Assembly (NCBI GenBank): GCA_905234865.1
Contig: CAJOJE010000002.1
Span: 122,716 to 186,715, forward strand
Length of the DNA stretch: 64,000 nt
Source of the DNA: Candidatus Gastranaerophilales bacterium
Lineage (GTDB): Bacteria; Cyanobacteriota; Vampirovibrionia; Gastranaerophilales; Gastranaerophilaceae
Reading direction: 5' to 3'
Part shown: positions 37,401-46,257 of the stretch, one piece after another
Position numbering within the stretch: the first letter of the stretch is position 1
Layout: the number at the start of each line of letters is the position of its first letter
Program-made: the position numbers and the translations under genes
Notes under the pieces: generated by a model
What the model was told of the DNA's origin: nothing
The model's input: only the letters and a program-made list of their open reading frames with translations
Database searches by the model: none

Positions 37401-38170
37401 ATGCCGTATTCAAAACAATTTTAGGGGTATTCAACATAATATCCAATCCTCTCAATAATAATTTTATTAAAGATTTTCTAAAAAATATGATTGAATACGG
37501 GTTTTATTATCAAGACATTTCTCTTTTGAATGAAAACTTTGAAACCTCCTTTATTTTATCGAATAACGAAAATTATTCCATTTGGTGGGATTTAAGATAT
37601 TTTCTTGAATTGACTTCATATTCGGTATTTGAAGCGGCTTTTAAAATCGGTGAATTTTATTTTTTAAACGATAAATCAAAAAAAATCAACATAGCACCCG
37701 TTTGCTCTTTAATTTCTAAAATTTACAACAGCGAAAAAACTTTTGAAGATGTATTAAACAAAATGAACGAACTTAAAAAGCGCCCTATCGGGAATAACAT
37801 AAAACTTTTTGACGAAGAAGAAAAAAAAGAGGGGTTTGAAATAAAAATTATGACTCTCCATAAATCAAAAGGGGACGAATTTGATTATGTTTTTATTCCT
37901 TCACTGACGGGAAATAATATGGGGCTTAGCTTAAATGAAATCAATATAAAAGAAAGTTCAAAAATTTTAGAAAACATAAAAAATTCTAAAAAAACCGAGG
38001 AAGAATTAAAAAAAGAAATAATGAACGAAAATTTCAGGCTGCTTTATGTCGGAATTACAAGAGCAAAGAAAAAATTAGCTTTAACTTCCGCTATGGAATA
38101 TAAAATTTACGGTAAAAAACAAAAAATAAACATATCATCCATGTTTGAAATTTTAAAAGGGGAAAATTAA
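34433..38170 (+). CDS. Fused two-module UvrD/AddB-like helicase
   Basis: A 1245-residue protein with two superfamily 1 helicase-like modules in tandem. The C-terminal module (about 610-1245) is complete: Walker A VAGAGKTT near 638, Ia VLTYMDSAARTFKERI, Ib STIHGLCMRIL, Walker B IEDEAQDSSP near 817, LTRTNKEAE, LHKSKGDEFDYVFIP near 1140 and YVGITRAKKKL near 1205. The N-terminal module (1-600) keeps the same order in weaker form: GNINSNKT at 5-12 for Walker A, VIVQNSKMKEEF, VYTFFGLCYNF, FLDDADE near 200 and EILIIIPEN. This looks like AddB joined to AddA without nuclease domains. The nuclease gene follows with one-base overlap, so a RecBCD/AddAB-type repair role is inferred. Confidence 0.8.
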   Translation: MLIEGNINSNKTDILIENYARLLNSGIKSDKILVIVQNSKMKEEFIEKTKKLLNINALTNFKVYTFFGLCYNFVLENYPVLENKINCGKTEIIPFCSGLEASRNIFKNAIDKIQFKGYNSKTNLLHQLLRRQSLITLNALNDEEVHSRTKILSESFSLEIKNAINMYKQKTLEYRAFDYLRQVQLFSFLYKNTKNLFEYVFLDDADEIVPALFEYLKYIKNEIKEFFIAYDKKGCSRKGYLCAFETNFEAFLGEIPVTLKKNEQADLIFEKIKEGKPVKIENLIEKDYIRLDLMYDDLIEHVNSLINKGVKPCEILIIIPENNDFIKFYLNKLNAKINFITGSEKIEENKTVSNLISILDILIQPIGFKISSYKLKGLLGQVLKVDLNTIIKITTEYDSDFNCLSLFEILEKYEDFGEIREFLQLKDEIKDEKLSFMLYKLSEAFCKDDIIKINQFLKQLKDFENIFKDEISRQDILFNLKNTIISENPLFDEQLAQNAINISTIQKAIDLKLKNNYLFLSDTTNSAYTKQDTGPLYNAWVFSKNWIKKEFTIEDNINLANDKLARQLRKLFLLSTGDIYSYSSVYNFLGIENFKGIKHFFKNTKEQTPPKFKIVPRPDQKPVLDYEKGRYAVMAVAGAGKTTIMLALIIKLLEKGVKPDNIFVLTYMDSAARTFKERIKTAYPDLSELPNISTIHGLCMRILRENNNHAHLGLDVDFDIIDEIKRGKLISEILYNEGLDLSFLQSYDRGISAYKNSPHKNENSLKPTFKRVYSQYQKSLKSLNLIDYDDLLIYALDLLKMNSKVREYYQNLANFVIEDEAQDSSPVQQELINIISKKYGNVIRCGDINQAITSTFTNSDIKGFKKFIELNPNCKMNYTARNSTGVIDLANKLIKKGIKISPEAFYEIETKPVKNINIFDPNAYTIKIFEKEQEEKSFILDEIHKIYETEKNATIGILTRTNKEAELWAEYIKSYNPEYKITTSSSLGSNAVFKTILGVFNIISNPLNNNFIKDFLKNMIEYGFYYQDISLLNENFETSFILSNNENYSIWWDLRYFLELTSYSVFEAAFKIGEFYFLNDKSKKINIAPVCSLISKIYNSEKTFEDVLNKMNELKKRPIGNNIKLFDEEEKKEGFEIKIMTLHKSKGDEFDYVFIPSLTGNNMGLSLNEINIKESSKILENIKNSKKTEEELKKEIMNENFRLLYVGITRAKKKLALTSAMEYKIYGKKQKINISSMFEILKGEN

Positions 38171-38736
38171 TGGATACATACAGTGCAAATTCTCTTAAAA
38201 TCTTAAACAATTCAAAAGAAGAATACCAAAAAAGATACATAGAAAAAAATGAACTTATTAAACCCGAAACAAAAGAACAAATTTTAGGAAACAAATTTCA
38301 TAGTTTAATTTGTTATTATTTGAAAAACTTTGAAATAAAAAAATTTGAAAATTCGTTAAGTGAAAATGAATTAAAAATTTTTGAAAGAATTAAAAAATCA
38401 AACCCCGTTTCAATTTTTTTAAAAAGCGATGAAAAACATGTCGAACAGCCGTTTTTTGTTATAGAAAAAGGGGGAATTGATTTTTGTTTAACGGGAAGAT
38501 TTGATGCGGTTTGCAAAATTAAAGACAAATACATTATCCTTGATTGGAAAACAAAAAATCTCCCGAAAGATATTGATTACGACATACAAACCATGGTTTA
38601 TACCGAATGCTGCTCAAAATTATACAAAACCAAAAATGTTGAAATGATTTATTATTCGCTTTTTGAAGATAAAGAAGAAAAAGCCTTTTTTAGAGAAGAA
38701 TATATCGAAAAAATAAAGAAAATTATCGAGCTTTGA
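38170..38736 (+). CDS. PD-(D/E)XK nuclease, RecB/Cas4 type
   Basis: A 188-residue stand-alone nuclease domain. The motifs match the RecB/AddB C-terminal nuclease: GNKFHSLICYYL (the G-x-x-x-H motif), GRFDAVCKIKDKYIILDWKTK near 97-117 (catalytic D, then D-W-K) and DIQTMVYTECC (the Q-x-x-x-Y motif). It lacks the iron-sulfur cysteines of Cas4. The gene overlaps the double helicase by one base, and the two together would reconstitute an AddAB-like end-processing enzyme. No CRISPR genes are near. Confidence 0.83.
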   Translation: MDTYSANSLKILNNSKEEYQKRYIEKNELIKPETKEQILGNKFHSLICYYLKNFEIKKFENSLSENELKIFERIKKSNPVSIFLKSDEKHVEQPFFVIEKGGIDFCLTGRFDAVCKIKDKYIILDWKTKNLPKDIDYDIQTMVYTECCSKLYKTKNVEMIYYSLFEDKEEKAFFREEYIEKIKKIIEL

Positions 38737-38750
38737 TTGTTTAATTTCTA

Positions 38751-38786
38751 AAAAAGCGCCGATTTTAAACCGACGCTTTTTATTTT
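38751..38786. terminator. Terminator between convergent genes
   Basis: A stem with one mismatch (38751-38761 with 38771-38781) followed by a T-rich tract on the plus strand and preceded by an A-run that gives T on the minus strand. It serves the nuclease gene and the rubrerythrin gene. Confidence 0.7.
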
Positions 38787-38797
38787 TTATTTAATTC

Positions 38798-39334
38798 TTA
38801 ATTGAAATATCTTTTTAATAAACCGTCGAAACCTTTGCCATGACGAGCTTCATCTTTTGCCATTTCATGAACGGTATCATGAATTGCGTCATACCCTAAT
38901 TCTTTAGCTCTTTTTGCAAGGTCAAGTTTGCCTTGGCATGCGCCATGTTCTGCTTCGGCTCTTAATTCTAAGTTTTTCTTTGTTGACGATGTTAAAACTT
39001 CTCCTAAAAGCTCTGCAAATTTAGCTGCGTGTTCAGCTTCTTCATAAGCGTATCTTTTGTATGCTTCCGCAACTTCGGGGTATCCTTCTCTTTCTGCTTG
39101 TCTGCTCATTGCAAGATACATGCCCACTTCCATACATTCACCGTTGAAGTTTTGCTTTAAGCCTTCAACAACTTTAGCATCGAGTCCCTCGGTTGAAGCA
39201 ACGGTATGTTCGCAAGCGTAAGTTTTATTTCCGTCCGATACTTCATTAAATGTTGTAGCGCCGCATAAAGGGCATTTATCGGGAGCTTTATCTCCTTCAT
39301 GTACATAACCGCATACAGTACAAACGTATTTCAT
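38798..39334 (-). CDS. Reverse-type rubrerythrin (N-terminal rubredoxin domain)
   Basis: A 178-residue peroxide-reducing di-iron protein. The rubredoxin domain is at the N-terminus (CTVCGY...CPLCGA, residues 5-30), the reverse of classical rubrerythrin. The ferritin-like domain follows with [44 protein letters not shown] and [12 protein letters not shown], which supply the glutamates and histidines. I start it at ATG 39334 because AAGGAG lies 7 nt upstream; an in-frame TTG at 39349 falls inside that Shine-Dalgarno. It lies 22 nt after the rubredoxin gene, its likely electron donor. Confidence 0.93.
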   Translation of the reverse strand: MKYVCTVCGYVHEGDKAPDKCPLCGATTFNEVSDGNKTYACEHTVASTEGLDAKVVEGLKQNFNGECMEVGMYLAMSRQAEREGYPEVAEAYKRYAYEEAEHAAKFAELLGEVLTSSTKKNLELRAEAEHGACQGKLDLAKRAKELGYDAIHDTVHEMAKDEARHGKGFDGLLKRYFN

Positions 39335-39356
39335 TTTCTTCTCCTTCAATAACTAA

Positions 39357-39500
39357 TTATTCTTCACTTTTTTCAAACATATCTTTTCCAACACCGCAAA
39401 TAGGGCAAACATAATCTTCGGGCAAATCTTCAAATTTAACATTGTCGTTTTCGCTCGGGTCATATACCCACATGCAGGCTGTGCAAACGTATTTGTCCAT
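39357..39500 (-). CDS. Rubredoxin
   Basis: A 47-residue protein short enough to be missed by length filters. It begins [17 protein letters not shown] and has the second cysteine pair in [15 protein letters not shown], so all four iron ligands are present (C6, C9, C32, C35). It is about five residues shorter than typical rubredoxins, and the usual Gly-Tyr after the first pair is Met-Trp. The Shine-Dalgarno AAGGAGAAGAAA is almost identical to that of the rubrerythrin gene 22 nt downstream. It should pass single electrons to rubrerythrin in peroxide reduction in the cytosol. Confidence 0.92.
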   Translation of the reverse strand: MDKYVCTACMWVYDPSENDNVKFEDLPEDYVCPICGVGKDMFEKSEE

Positions 39501-39529
39501 TTTCTTCTCCTTTTTAAAGTAGTTACACC

Positions 39530-39558
39530 ATTATACTAAAATATAAGTTTTTTGTCGA
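39530..39558 (-). promoter_or_regulatory. Promoter of the rubredoxin-rubrerythrin pair
   Basis: On the minus strand TCGACA (39553-39558), an exact 17-nt spacer and TATAAT (39530-39535). The -35 box lies inside the 3' end of the matrixin-like gene. The predicted start near 39523 gives a 20-25-nt leader with a Shine-Dalgarno. Confidence 0.65.
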
Positions 39559-40243
39559 TATTGCCAACTTCTAAATCCCTGTCACCGTTTATATAATCAG
39601 GCGCTATTTTATAAAGAAGCTGCAGAGTATTTTTATCTTCCAAATTCAAAAAGTCGGAAATTTTTCTGTTTTTTGTCGAATATTCGGCATACATTATGCT
39701 TGTCGGGATGTTGCTGTGCCCGAAAATTCCTAAAGCATGCCCCATTTCATGAACGGAAATTGATAAAACTTCATTTGGCGTATAAAATTTTCCGTCCTCT
39801 CCTCTTTGATAAATAAAAATTACACTTTCAAGAAGAATTTTCTTTTTTGTTTCAACTCTTGTTTCCGTATAGGCAAGCTCTAAATTCTCGGGTTTTTCTC
39901 TTAATATTTTAAATTTAATATTTGCCCCATCCTCATTTGCAACAATTTTAAATTTCAAAAGCCCGTTAGATTCTATTTCCCAAATTTTAACCGCCTGCAC
40001 AAAAGACGGCAAATAATAAGAAGGGACATCGCTTGCCATTTCACAATATACGATAATGGGCATTTTGGCTTTATTCCAACGTGCAATTTCACCGTTATCG
40101 TTCCTTGCGTTTTCAATATATGTTTTTCCCGCTTTGTATAAAACGGTTTGTTTTAAAACTCTTTCATTTTGCGTTAATTCTTGAGAAAAAGAAATTAATG
40201 CCAAAAGAAAAAACAAACAAATAACGGAAAAAAACTTCTTCAT
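39536..40243 (-). CDS. Secreted matrixin-type zinc metalloprotease
   Basis: A 235-residue protein with an N-terminal signal peptide (MKKFFSVICLFFLLALISFS, residues 1-20). The metzincin site VHEMGHALGIFGHS has all three zinc histidines (H165, H169, H175) and the catalytic E166, with the Met-turn in SIMY (M183), as in matrixin/M10 peptidases. It is predicted to be periplasmic or secreted. It starts within the atpC stop (ATGA overlap), an unexpected place for a secreted protease. No propeptide cysteine switch is evident. Confidence 0.85.
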   Translation of the reverse strand: MKKFFSVICLFFLLALISFSQELTQNERVLKQTVLYKAGKTYIENARNDNGEIARWNKAKMPIIVYCEMASDVPSYYLPSFVQAVKIWEIESNGLLKFKIVANEDGANIKFKILREKPENLELAYTETRVETKKKILLESVIFIYQRGEDGKFYTPNEVLSISVHEMGHALGIFGHSNIPTSIMYAEYSTKNRKISDFLNLEDKNTLQLLYKIAPDYINGDRDLEVGNIDKKLIF

Positions 40244-40644
40244 AGATGTTTTTCACTCGCCGAAAGTCTTACCGTTGCTTTTTTAAGAGCAATTTGCGCT
40301 CTTAAAACGTTTACGTTTTCGCTTTTTGCTTCAAGCCTTGCTCTTGCCCTCTCAAGCGCCTCTTTTGCCCTTATTGCATCAATATCGTTGCCCAATTCTG
40401 CCATATCGGTTAATATAACCGCAGCATTTTCCCTGACATTTAAAATTCCGCCCATAGTCGCAACATATATTGGTTCTTCGTCGGTTATAATTTTTGTAAC
40501 ACCAATTTCAAGGACGGTCGTTACAGGCTCATGGTTCGGTAAAATACCAAATCTGCCTTCCGTTGAAAAAGCATAAAAAGCATTTACATTACCTTCAAAA
40601 ACAATCTTTTTTTGAGTTATTATTTTTAAGCTGATTTTTGTCAT
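40240..40644 (-). CDS. atpC: ATP synthase F1 epsilon subunit
   Basis: A 134-residue epsilon subunit. The beta-barrel domain is seen in FGILPNHEPVTTVLEIGVTKI and AAVILTDMAELG, followed by the two-helix C-terminal domain (AKEALERARARLEA...). Epsilon links the rotor to F1 and regulates ATP hydrolysis. I start it at ATG 40644, 2 nt after the atpD stop; a TTG three codons upstream lies inside atpD. With atpD it forms an isolated pair, as in Cyanobacteria. Confidence 0.9.
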   Translation of the reverse strand: MTKISLKIITQKKIVFEGNVNAFYAFSTEGRFGILPNHEPVTTVLEIGVTKIITDEEPIYVATMGGILNVRENAAVILTDMAELGNDIDAIRAKEALERARARLEAKSENVNVLRAQIALKKATVRLSASEKHL

Positions 40645-40646
40645 AC

Positions 40647-42080
<1,434 letters not shown>

Positions 42081-42116
42081 TTATATTAACATAAAAGCGG
42101 TCAAACTTCTATTTTT

Positions 42117-42425
42117 TTAAATTTCCATGCAGTTATCGAGATGTTTAATGAGGGAAATTTTTTTATCATACAAATATTTAACAAAGTTTAAAAACTCGGG
42201 GTATCTTGAAGATAAAGTCATTGATATTTCAAACCCCTCGGAACAAAAAGGCTCGTAATCATATACAACATAATTATTGTATTTACTTCTCCATTCCTTT
42301 TTATCTACTCTGCAACGGTATTCTTGCGCAATATATTCAAGCCATGGTATGGCTTCTTTCATAACGCCCCTGAATTCAAAACAGGCATATTCTTCGTTTT
42401 CTTTGTATCTTCTTTCAACTAGCAT
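42117..42425 (-). CDS. Hypothetical protein, 102 aa
   Basis: A small soluble protein rich in aromatic and charged residues (RRYKENEEYACFEFRG at the start, YNNYVVYDYEPFCSEGFEI in the middle). No signal peptide, membrane segment or known motif is seen. An AAGGATGA Shine-Dalgarno lies close to the ATG, which supports it as a real gene. It is upstream of atpD on the same strand with a 66-nt gap. Function unknown. Confidence 0.55.
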   Translation of the reverse strand: MLVERRYKENEEYACFEFRGVMKEAIPWLEYIAQEYRCRVDKKEWRSKYNNYVVYDYEPFCSEGFEISMTLSSRYPEFLNFVKYLYDKKISLIKHLDNCMEI

Positions 42426-42504
42426 AAATCATCCTTAAATAAATTATTTATTACCAGTTTAAATAATTTAAGTTCATTTCAAAATATACAAAAAGGCAAT
42501 TATT

Positions 42505-42825
42505 TTACTTAAACCTTAGAGTAAAAAAACGAAAATATTTTTTGATTTTAAATAATAAATTATATCTTACAAATAAAAATCCGACGGATGTAAAAAACTT
42601 CAAAACACTTTTTAAAATCACTGCCGCTTCTTGGGTTTTCCTTGAATATTCAAGAAGTTTAACCGTAAATTTCAAAGTTTTTTTCGTTTGCGCAAAAGCG
42701 GGGTAAATTTTTTCAATTTCATTTTCAGCCTTTAAAATATTTTTTATGCCGATAAGACAAAACCTTGCGACAAAAAATGTCAATAAAATTTCTAAAATAA
42801 TAATTATGATGTAAACAACTTCCAT
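42505..42825 (-). CDS. Hypothetical small membrane protein, 106 aa
   Basis: One N-terminal membrane helix (about residues 4-28, very rich in Ile and Leu), then a charged helix, a second hydrophobic segment near residues 75-92, and a very basic tail (KIKKYFRFFTLRFK). No family recognised. TATAAT lies exactly 6 nt before the ATG, so the message is probably leaderless; the gene is divergent from the MurT-like gene. It is not clearly linked to its neighbours. Confidence 0.5.
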   Translation of the reverse strand: MEVVYIIIIILEILLTFFVARFCLIGIKNILKAENEIEKIYPAFAQTKKTLKFTVKLLEYSRKTQEAAVILKSVLKFFTSVGFLFVRYNLLFKIKKYFRFFTLRFK

Positions 42826-42878
42826 ATATGTATTATAATTGATTTTATAAATTTTTTAATCATAAGGTAACTGTATTT

Positions 42879-44243
42879 ATGCAAAAATTTAACAATGCGA
42901 TAAAATTGGGAACTTTAATATCCTTTTTAATGAAGTTGTTTCGCTTCGAAGGAACAAGTTTACCGGGGAAAATCATACAAAAATATTATCCTAATTTTTT
43001 AATTGAGAGCAATAAATATATCCTAAGCCCAAAATATGCAATAACGGGAACTAACGGTAAAACAACAACTTCAACCGTTTTGTCGGATGTTTTGGAAAAA
43101 AGATTTAATGAAGAACCCGTTAATAATAAATTAGGCGCAAATATGCCGAACGGAATAATTACGGCAATCGCAAAGGGATTAAATTCAAAAAAATACAAAA
43201 GTGCCGTTTTGGAAGTTGACGAAGCATATTTTCCAAAGGTTTCAAAAGATTTTAAATTTGATTATCTTATTATTACAAATCTTTTTCGTGACCAATTGGA
43301 CAGATACGGAGAAATGGACATTGCAAGAAGAAAAATAATTGAAGGAATAAGGGAAAATAACGATATAACACTTGTCTTAAATGCCGACGACCCTTCTTTA
43401 TCGGAAATTTCAAAAGAATTTGAAGGAAAAAGAAAAATCATATACTACGGAATTAATTCTATTTTTTACGATACCGATTGCGAACAAAAATCAAATTCGC
43501 CGAAAGAAGGAATAATTTGCCCTTATTGCGGAAAAAACATCATGTATGACGAAAGATATTACGCCCAAGTAGGTCTTTGGCATTGCGAATGTTCAAACAA
43601 AAGGCAAACCCCCGACATTAAGGCAGATATTAAAGTTGCAAGAGAATACAGCGAACTTTTTGTGGAATATGAAAATAAAAAATATGCTTTTAAAACGAGT
43701 TTAACGGGTTTATACAATGCGTATAATGTTTTAGGGGCAATATCGGGCGCTTTAATTAATAATATCGAAGAAAAAGAAATAAACGAAGCTCTTTTAAATT
43801 ATAAGCCCGTTTTTGGCAGACATCAAAAAATTCCCTTGAAAAACGGCGGAAAATTAACGGTACACCTTATTAAAAATCCCGTCGGAGCAAGCGAAGTTTT
43901 AAGGGGATTAAAAAATTTAAAAAATACAAAACTTTTAATCTCCATAAACGATAATTACGCTGACGGCAGGGATGTTTCATGGTTATGGGATGTTGATTTT
44001 GAAAGTTTGAAAAATTTTCAAAATACAATTTATACAACGGGGCTAAGGTCTTACGATATGGCTTTAAGGCTTAAATATACGGGCTTTAACCTTAAAAATC
44101 TCGTAATTATGAAAAGCACGAAACACGTTTCAAGAGATGTCAAAAAAGCAATCAGAAAATTAAAAAAAGACGAAGATTTAACCGTTCTTGTAACTTATAC
44201 GGGGCTTTTAGAAATCAATAAGCATATTCCGTCAATTAAATAA
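42879..44243 (+). CDS. murT: MurT-like Mur ligase (lipid II isoglutaminyl synthase subunit)
   Basis: A 454-residue Mur-ligase family protein with the MurT plan. The ATP site is ITGTNGKTTTSTVL near residue 50 and the central domain has LEVDEAYFP and TNLFRDQLDRYGE. A four-cysteine zinc ribbon (CPYCGKN...WHCECSN, about residues 210-245) is inserted as in MurT. The C-terminal DUF1727 domain carries NDNYADGRDVSWLWD, whose acidic residues help activate GatD. MurT with GatD amidates D-glutamate of lipid II. No gatD gene is adjacent (the next gene is convergent), whereas the two are usually paired, so the partner must lie elsewhere. Confidence 0.87.
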   Translation: MQKFNNAIKLGTLISFLMKLFRFEGTSLPGKIIQKYYPNFLIESNKYILSPKYAITGTNGKTTTSTVLSDVLEKRFNEEPVNNKLGANMPNGIITAIAKGLNSKKYKSAVLEVDEAYFPKVSKDFKFDYLIITNLFRDQLDRYGEMDIARRKIIEGIRENNDITLVLNADDPSLSEISKEFEGKRKIIYYGINSIFYDTDCEQKSNSPKEGIICPYCGKNIMYDERYYAQVGLWHCECSNKRQTPDIKADIKVAREYSELFVEYENKKYAFKTSLTGLYNAYNVLGAISGALINNIEEKEINEALLNYKPVFGRHQKIPLKNGGKLTVHLIKNPVGASEVLRGLKNLKNTKLLISINDNYADGRDVSWLWDVDFESLKNFQNTIYTTGLRSYDMALRLKYTGFNLKNLVIMKSTKHVSRDVKKAIRKLKKDEDLTVLVTYTGLLEINKHIPSIK

Positions 44244-44250
44244 ATAACGT

Positions 44251-45120
44251 CTATCCGTTAATTTTAAAGTAAATTTCTTTAATATGCTTTTTACTTATAT
44301 GAGTATACAATTGAGTCGTGACAACGCTTGAGTGTCCCAATAATTCCTGCACCGCTCTTAAATCGGCGCCGTTTTCCAAAAGATGAGTTGCAAAAGAGTG
44401 TCTTATCGTATGCGGAGAGATTGATTTGTTAATTAATTCACCCTGTTTTTTAATAAAATTATAAACCCATTGTCTTGAAATTTTTTCGCATTTTGAATTA
44501 ATAAAAAAATAATCCTTTTCGGCTTTTGAGCCTAAAGTTGTTTTAATTACAAGCTCTCTTTCTTTCATATAATCAATAATTGCCTTTTTAGCAGGCTTTC
44601 CGAACGGAATTATTCTTTCTTTCGAGCCTTTTCCGACGGCTTTTATCAAATTTGCTTTTATGTCTATATTTTTAATACTTAAATTTACAAGCTCCGATAC
44701 TCTGAGCCCGGAGCCGTATAAAAGTTCAAAAACGGCTTTTTCCTTACAGTTAAGCCCGTTTTTCAAGATTTTTTCAATCTCCTCATAACTTATAACTTTT
44801 GGAAGTCTTTTCGGGATTTTGGGAGAGCTTATTCCTAAAGAGGGGTTTGAATTAATTTCTTTTGAAGCGGATAAATATCTGAAAAATCCTTTAATCGAAG
44901 CGATTTTTCTTGTGATTGAAGATGGTTTATCGCCTTTATTTGCAAGGTGAAGCGTAAATTTCCTAAAATCGTTTCTTTTGATTTCGTCGGGATTTTCAAT
45001 TGAAGAATAAAAATTGAAAAATTCCATAATATCGCTTTCATAAGCTAAAATCGTATTTTTGCTTAATCCTCGTTCAATTTCAAGCCATTGTAAATACTCA
45101 GATAATAATTGTATTACCAT
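44251..45120 (-). CDS. xerD: Tyrosine recombinase XerC/XerD-like
   Basis: A 289-residue site-specific recombinase. The N-terminal SAM-like domain (YLQWLEIERGLSKNTILAYESD) precedes the catalytic domain with the full set: R in YGSGLRVSEL, K in the beta-hairpin KGSKERIIPF, HTIRHSFATHLL, and LGHSSVVTTQLYTH with the nucleophilic Tyr. The likely role is chromosome dimer resolution; XerC and XerD cannot be told apart with certainty. I start it at ATG 45120, just after the folE2 stop at 45125, because an upstream in-frame start would lie 78 nt inside folE2. Being in a housekeeping operon argues against a phage integrase. Confidence 0.85.
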   Translation of the reverse strand: MVIQLLSEYLQWLEIERGLSKNTILAYESDIMEFFNFYSSIENPDEIKRNDFRKFTLHLANKGDKPSSITRKIASIKGFFRYLSASKEINSNPSLGISSPKIPKRLPKVISYEEIEKILKNGLNCKEKAVFELLYGSGLRVSELVNLSIKNIDIKANLIKAVGKGSKERIIPFGKPAKKAIIDYMKERELVIKTTLGSKAEKDYFFINSKCEKISRQWVYNFIKKQGELINKSISPHTIRHSFATHLLENGADLRAVQELLGHSSVVTTQLYTHISKKHIKEIYFKING

Positions 45121-45124
45121 AAAA

Positions 45125-45907
45125 CTACCTTGAAAATTTTTGGCAAGCCCAAGCGTTATGATTATGAATTGATTCCATAGCTTCAATTTCAACTTCAAAT
45201 GAGGTTATTTTTTGATTATTTTGAAGTTTAAGAACAACATCTCTCAGCACATCTTCAACAAATTTCGGGTTTTCATAAGCTCTTTCGGTTACCGCTTTTT
45301 CATCTTCTCTTTTTAAAAGGGAAAATAATTCGCTTGAACCCGAGCTTTCAACAGTCTTAATTAAATCTTCAAGCCAAATATGTTCGTTTTCATTGTAAGA
45401 GATTTTAACTTTAACCAAAGCTCTTTGGTTGTGTGCGCCGTAATTTGAAATTTCTTTTGAACAGGGACATAAAGTCGTAACGGGTATTTTTGCGCCTAAA
45501 TAAAATTTGTAATCGTTATTATCGTCTAAAATTCCCTCAAAATAACAATCGTAGCACATTAAAGATTTAAGATTACTTTTTGGGGCTTCTTTTTCGATAA
45601 AAAACTTAAAATCAAATTTTGCATAAGCGGATGTTGAATTTAACTTATTTTTAATTCTTAATAAAAAATCTTTCGTGTCAAAACCTATATGTCCTTCTTT
45701 TCTTTCTTCTTCCAAAACCTCGATAAACCTCGACATGTGCGTTCCCTTGTATTCTTTTGGAAGGGAAACGCTCATTTTGGCTTTGGCATAAACGGTTAAA
45801 TTTTTGTTGTTTTTCCTCTCAATACTTAAAGGAAATTCAACATCCTTAACGCCGACTTTTTGAATGTCTATATTTCTTGTATCTTTTTGGTTTTGAACGT
45901 CATTCAT
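45125..45907 (-). CDS. folE2: GTP cyclohydrolase FolE2
   Basis: A 260-residue type IB GTP cyclohydrolase (COG1469), which makes 7,8-dihydroneopterin triphosphate for folate and related pterins. Diagnostic motifs are GVKDVEFPLSIE, the metal-binding region TTLCPCSKEIS with its cysteine, NQRALVKVKI, and AYENPKFVEDVLRD. Type IB enzymes work with Mn or Fe when zinc is short. It is 1 nt after the twin-repeat gene and is followed by the recombinase. Confidence 0.94.
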   Translation of the reverse strand: MNDVQNQKDTRNIDIQKVGVKDVEFPLSIERKNNKNLTVYAKAKMSVSLPKEYKGTHMSRFIEVLEEERKEGHIGFDTKDFLLRIKNKLNSTSAYAKFDFKFFIEKEAPKSNLKSLMCYDCYFEGILDDNNDYKFYLGAKIPVTTLCPCSKEISNYGAHNQRALVKVKISYNENEHIWLEDLIKTVESSGSSELFSLLKREDEKAVTERAYENPKFVEDVLRDVVLKLQNNQKITSFEVEIEAMESIHNHNAWACQKFSR

Positions 45908-45908
45908 T

Positions 45909-46247
45909 TTATATTTCTTTTTTTGTTTCTAAAGATTGCAATATTTTTAAAGCGGCAATTCTTTGAGTTGTAGGGTCTGCCTGTCTTAAAATTTCGATTG
46001 CACGAAGCATGACAGGGTCGTTATCGTACCAGCGGTTGCCCTTGCCTGAAAATTGAGTAACCATTTCATATATGCGCTCAATAACATCGGCAGCAACTTC
46101 TTCCTGCAATTTTAAAATATAATCTTGTGCTTCTTTTCTTTCATTCGGAGCGGAAAGTCTTAACAGCTCGAGAGCTTCCCTTAAAAGAGGGTCTTTATCG
46201 TACCACCTTTTGCGCCCTGTTTCTTCATTTTCTTCAAAATCTTCCAT
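45909..46247 (-). CDS. Small protein with two internal repeats
   Basis: The 112 residues are two copies of a unit of about 37 residues: RWYDKDPLLREALELLRLSA (from residue 14) and RWYDNDPVMLRAIEILRQAD (from residue 72). Each is followed by a Pro and an amphipathic helix ending in L-x-x-L-E. The repeats look like paired helices (HEAT- or TPR-like), suggesting a binding surface. No family name is known to me. It lies 10 nt after rdgB and 1 nt before folE2 in a compact operon. Confidence 0.65.
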   Translation of the reverse strand: MEDFEENEETGRKRWYDKDPLLREALELLRLSAPNERKEAQDYILKLQEEVAADVIERIYEMVTQFSGKGNRWYDNDPVMLRAIEILRQADPTTQRIAALKILQSLETKKEI

Positions 46248-46257
46248 AAGTTACCTC

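Noticed and set aside
44251..45120. Tyrosine recombinase as the integrase of the tRNA island
   Set aside because: It lies in the uppS-rdgB-folE2 operon, over 3 kb from the island, and has XerC/XerD length and motifs.
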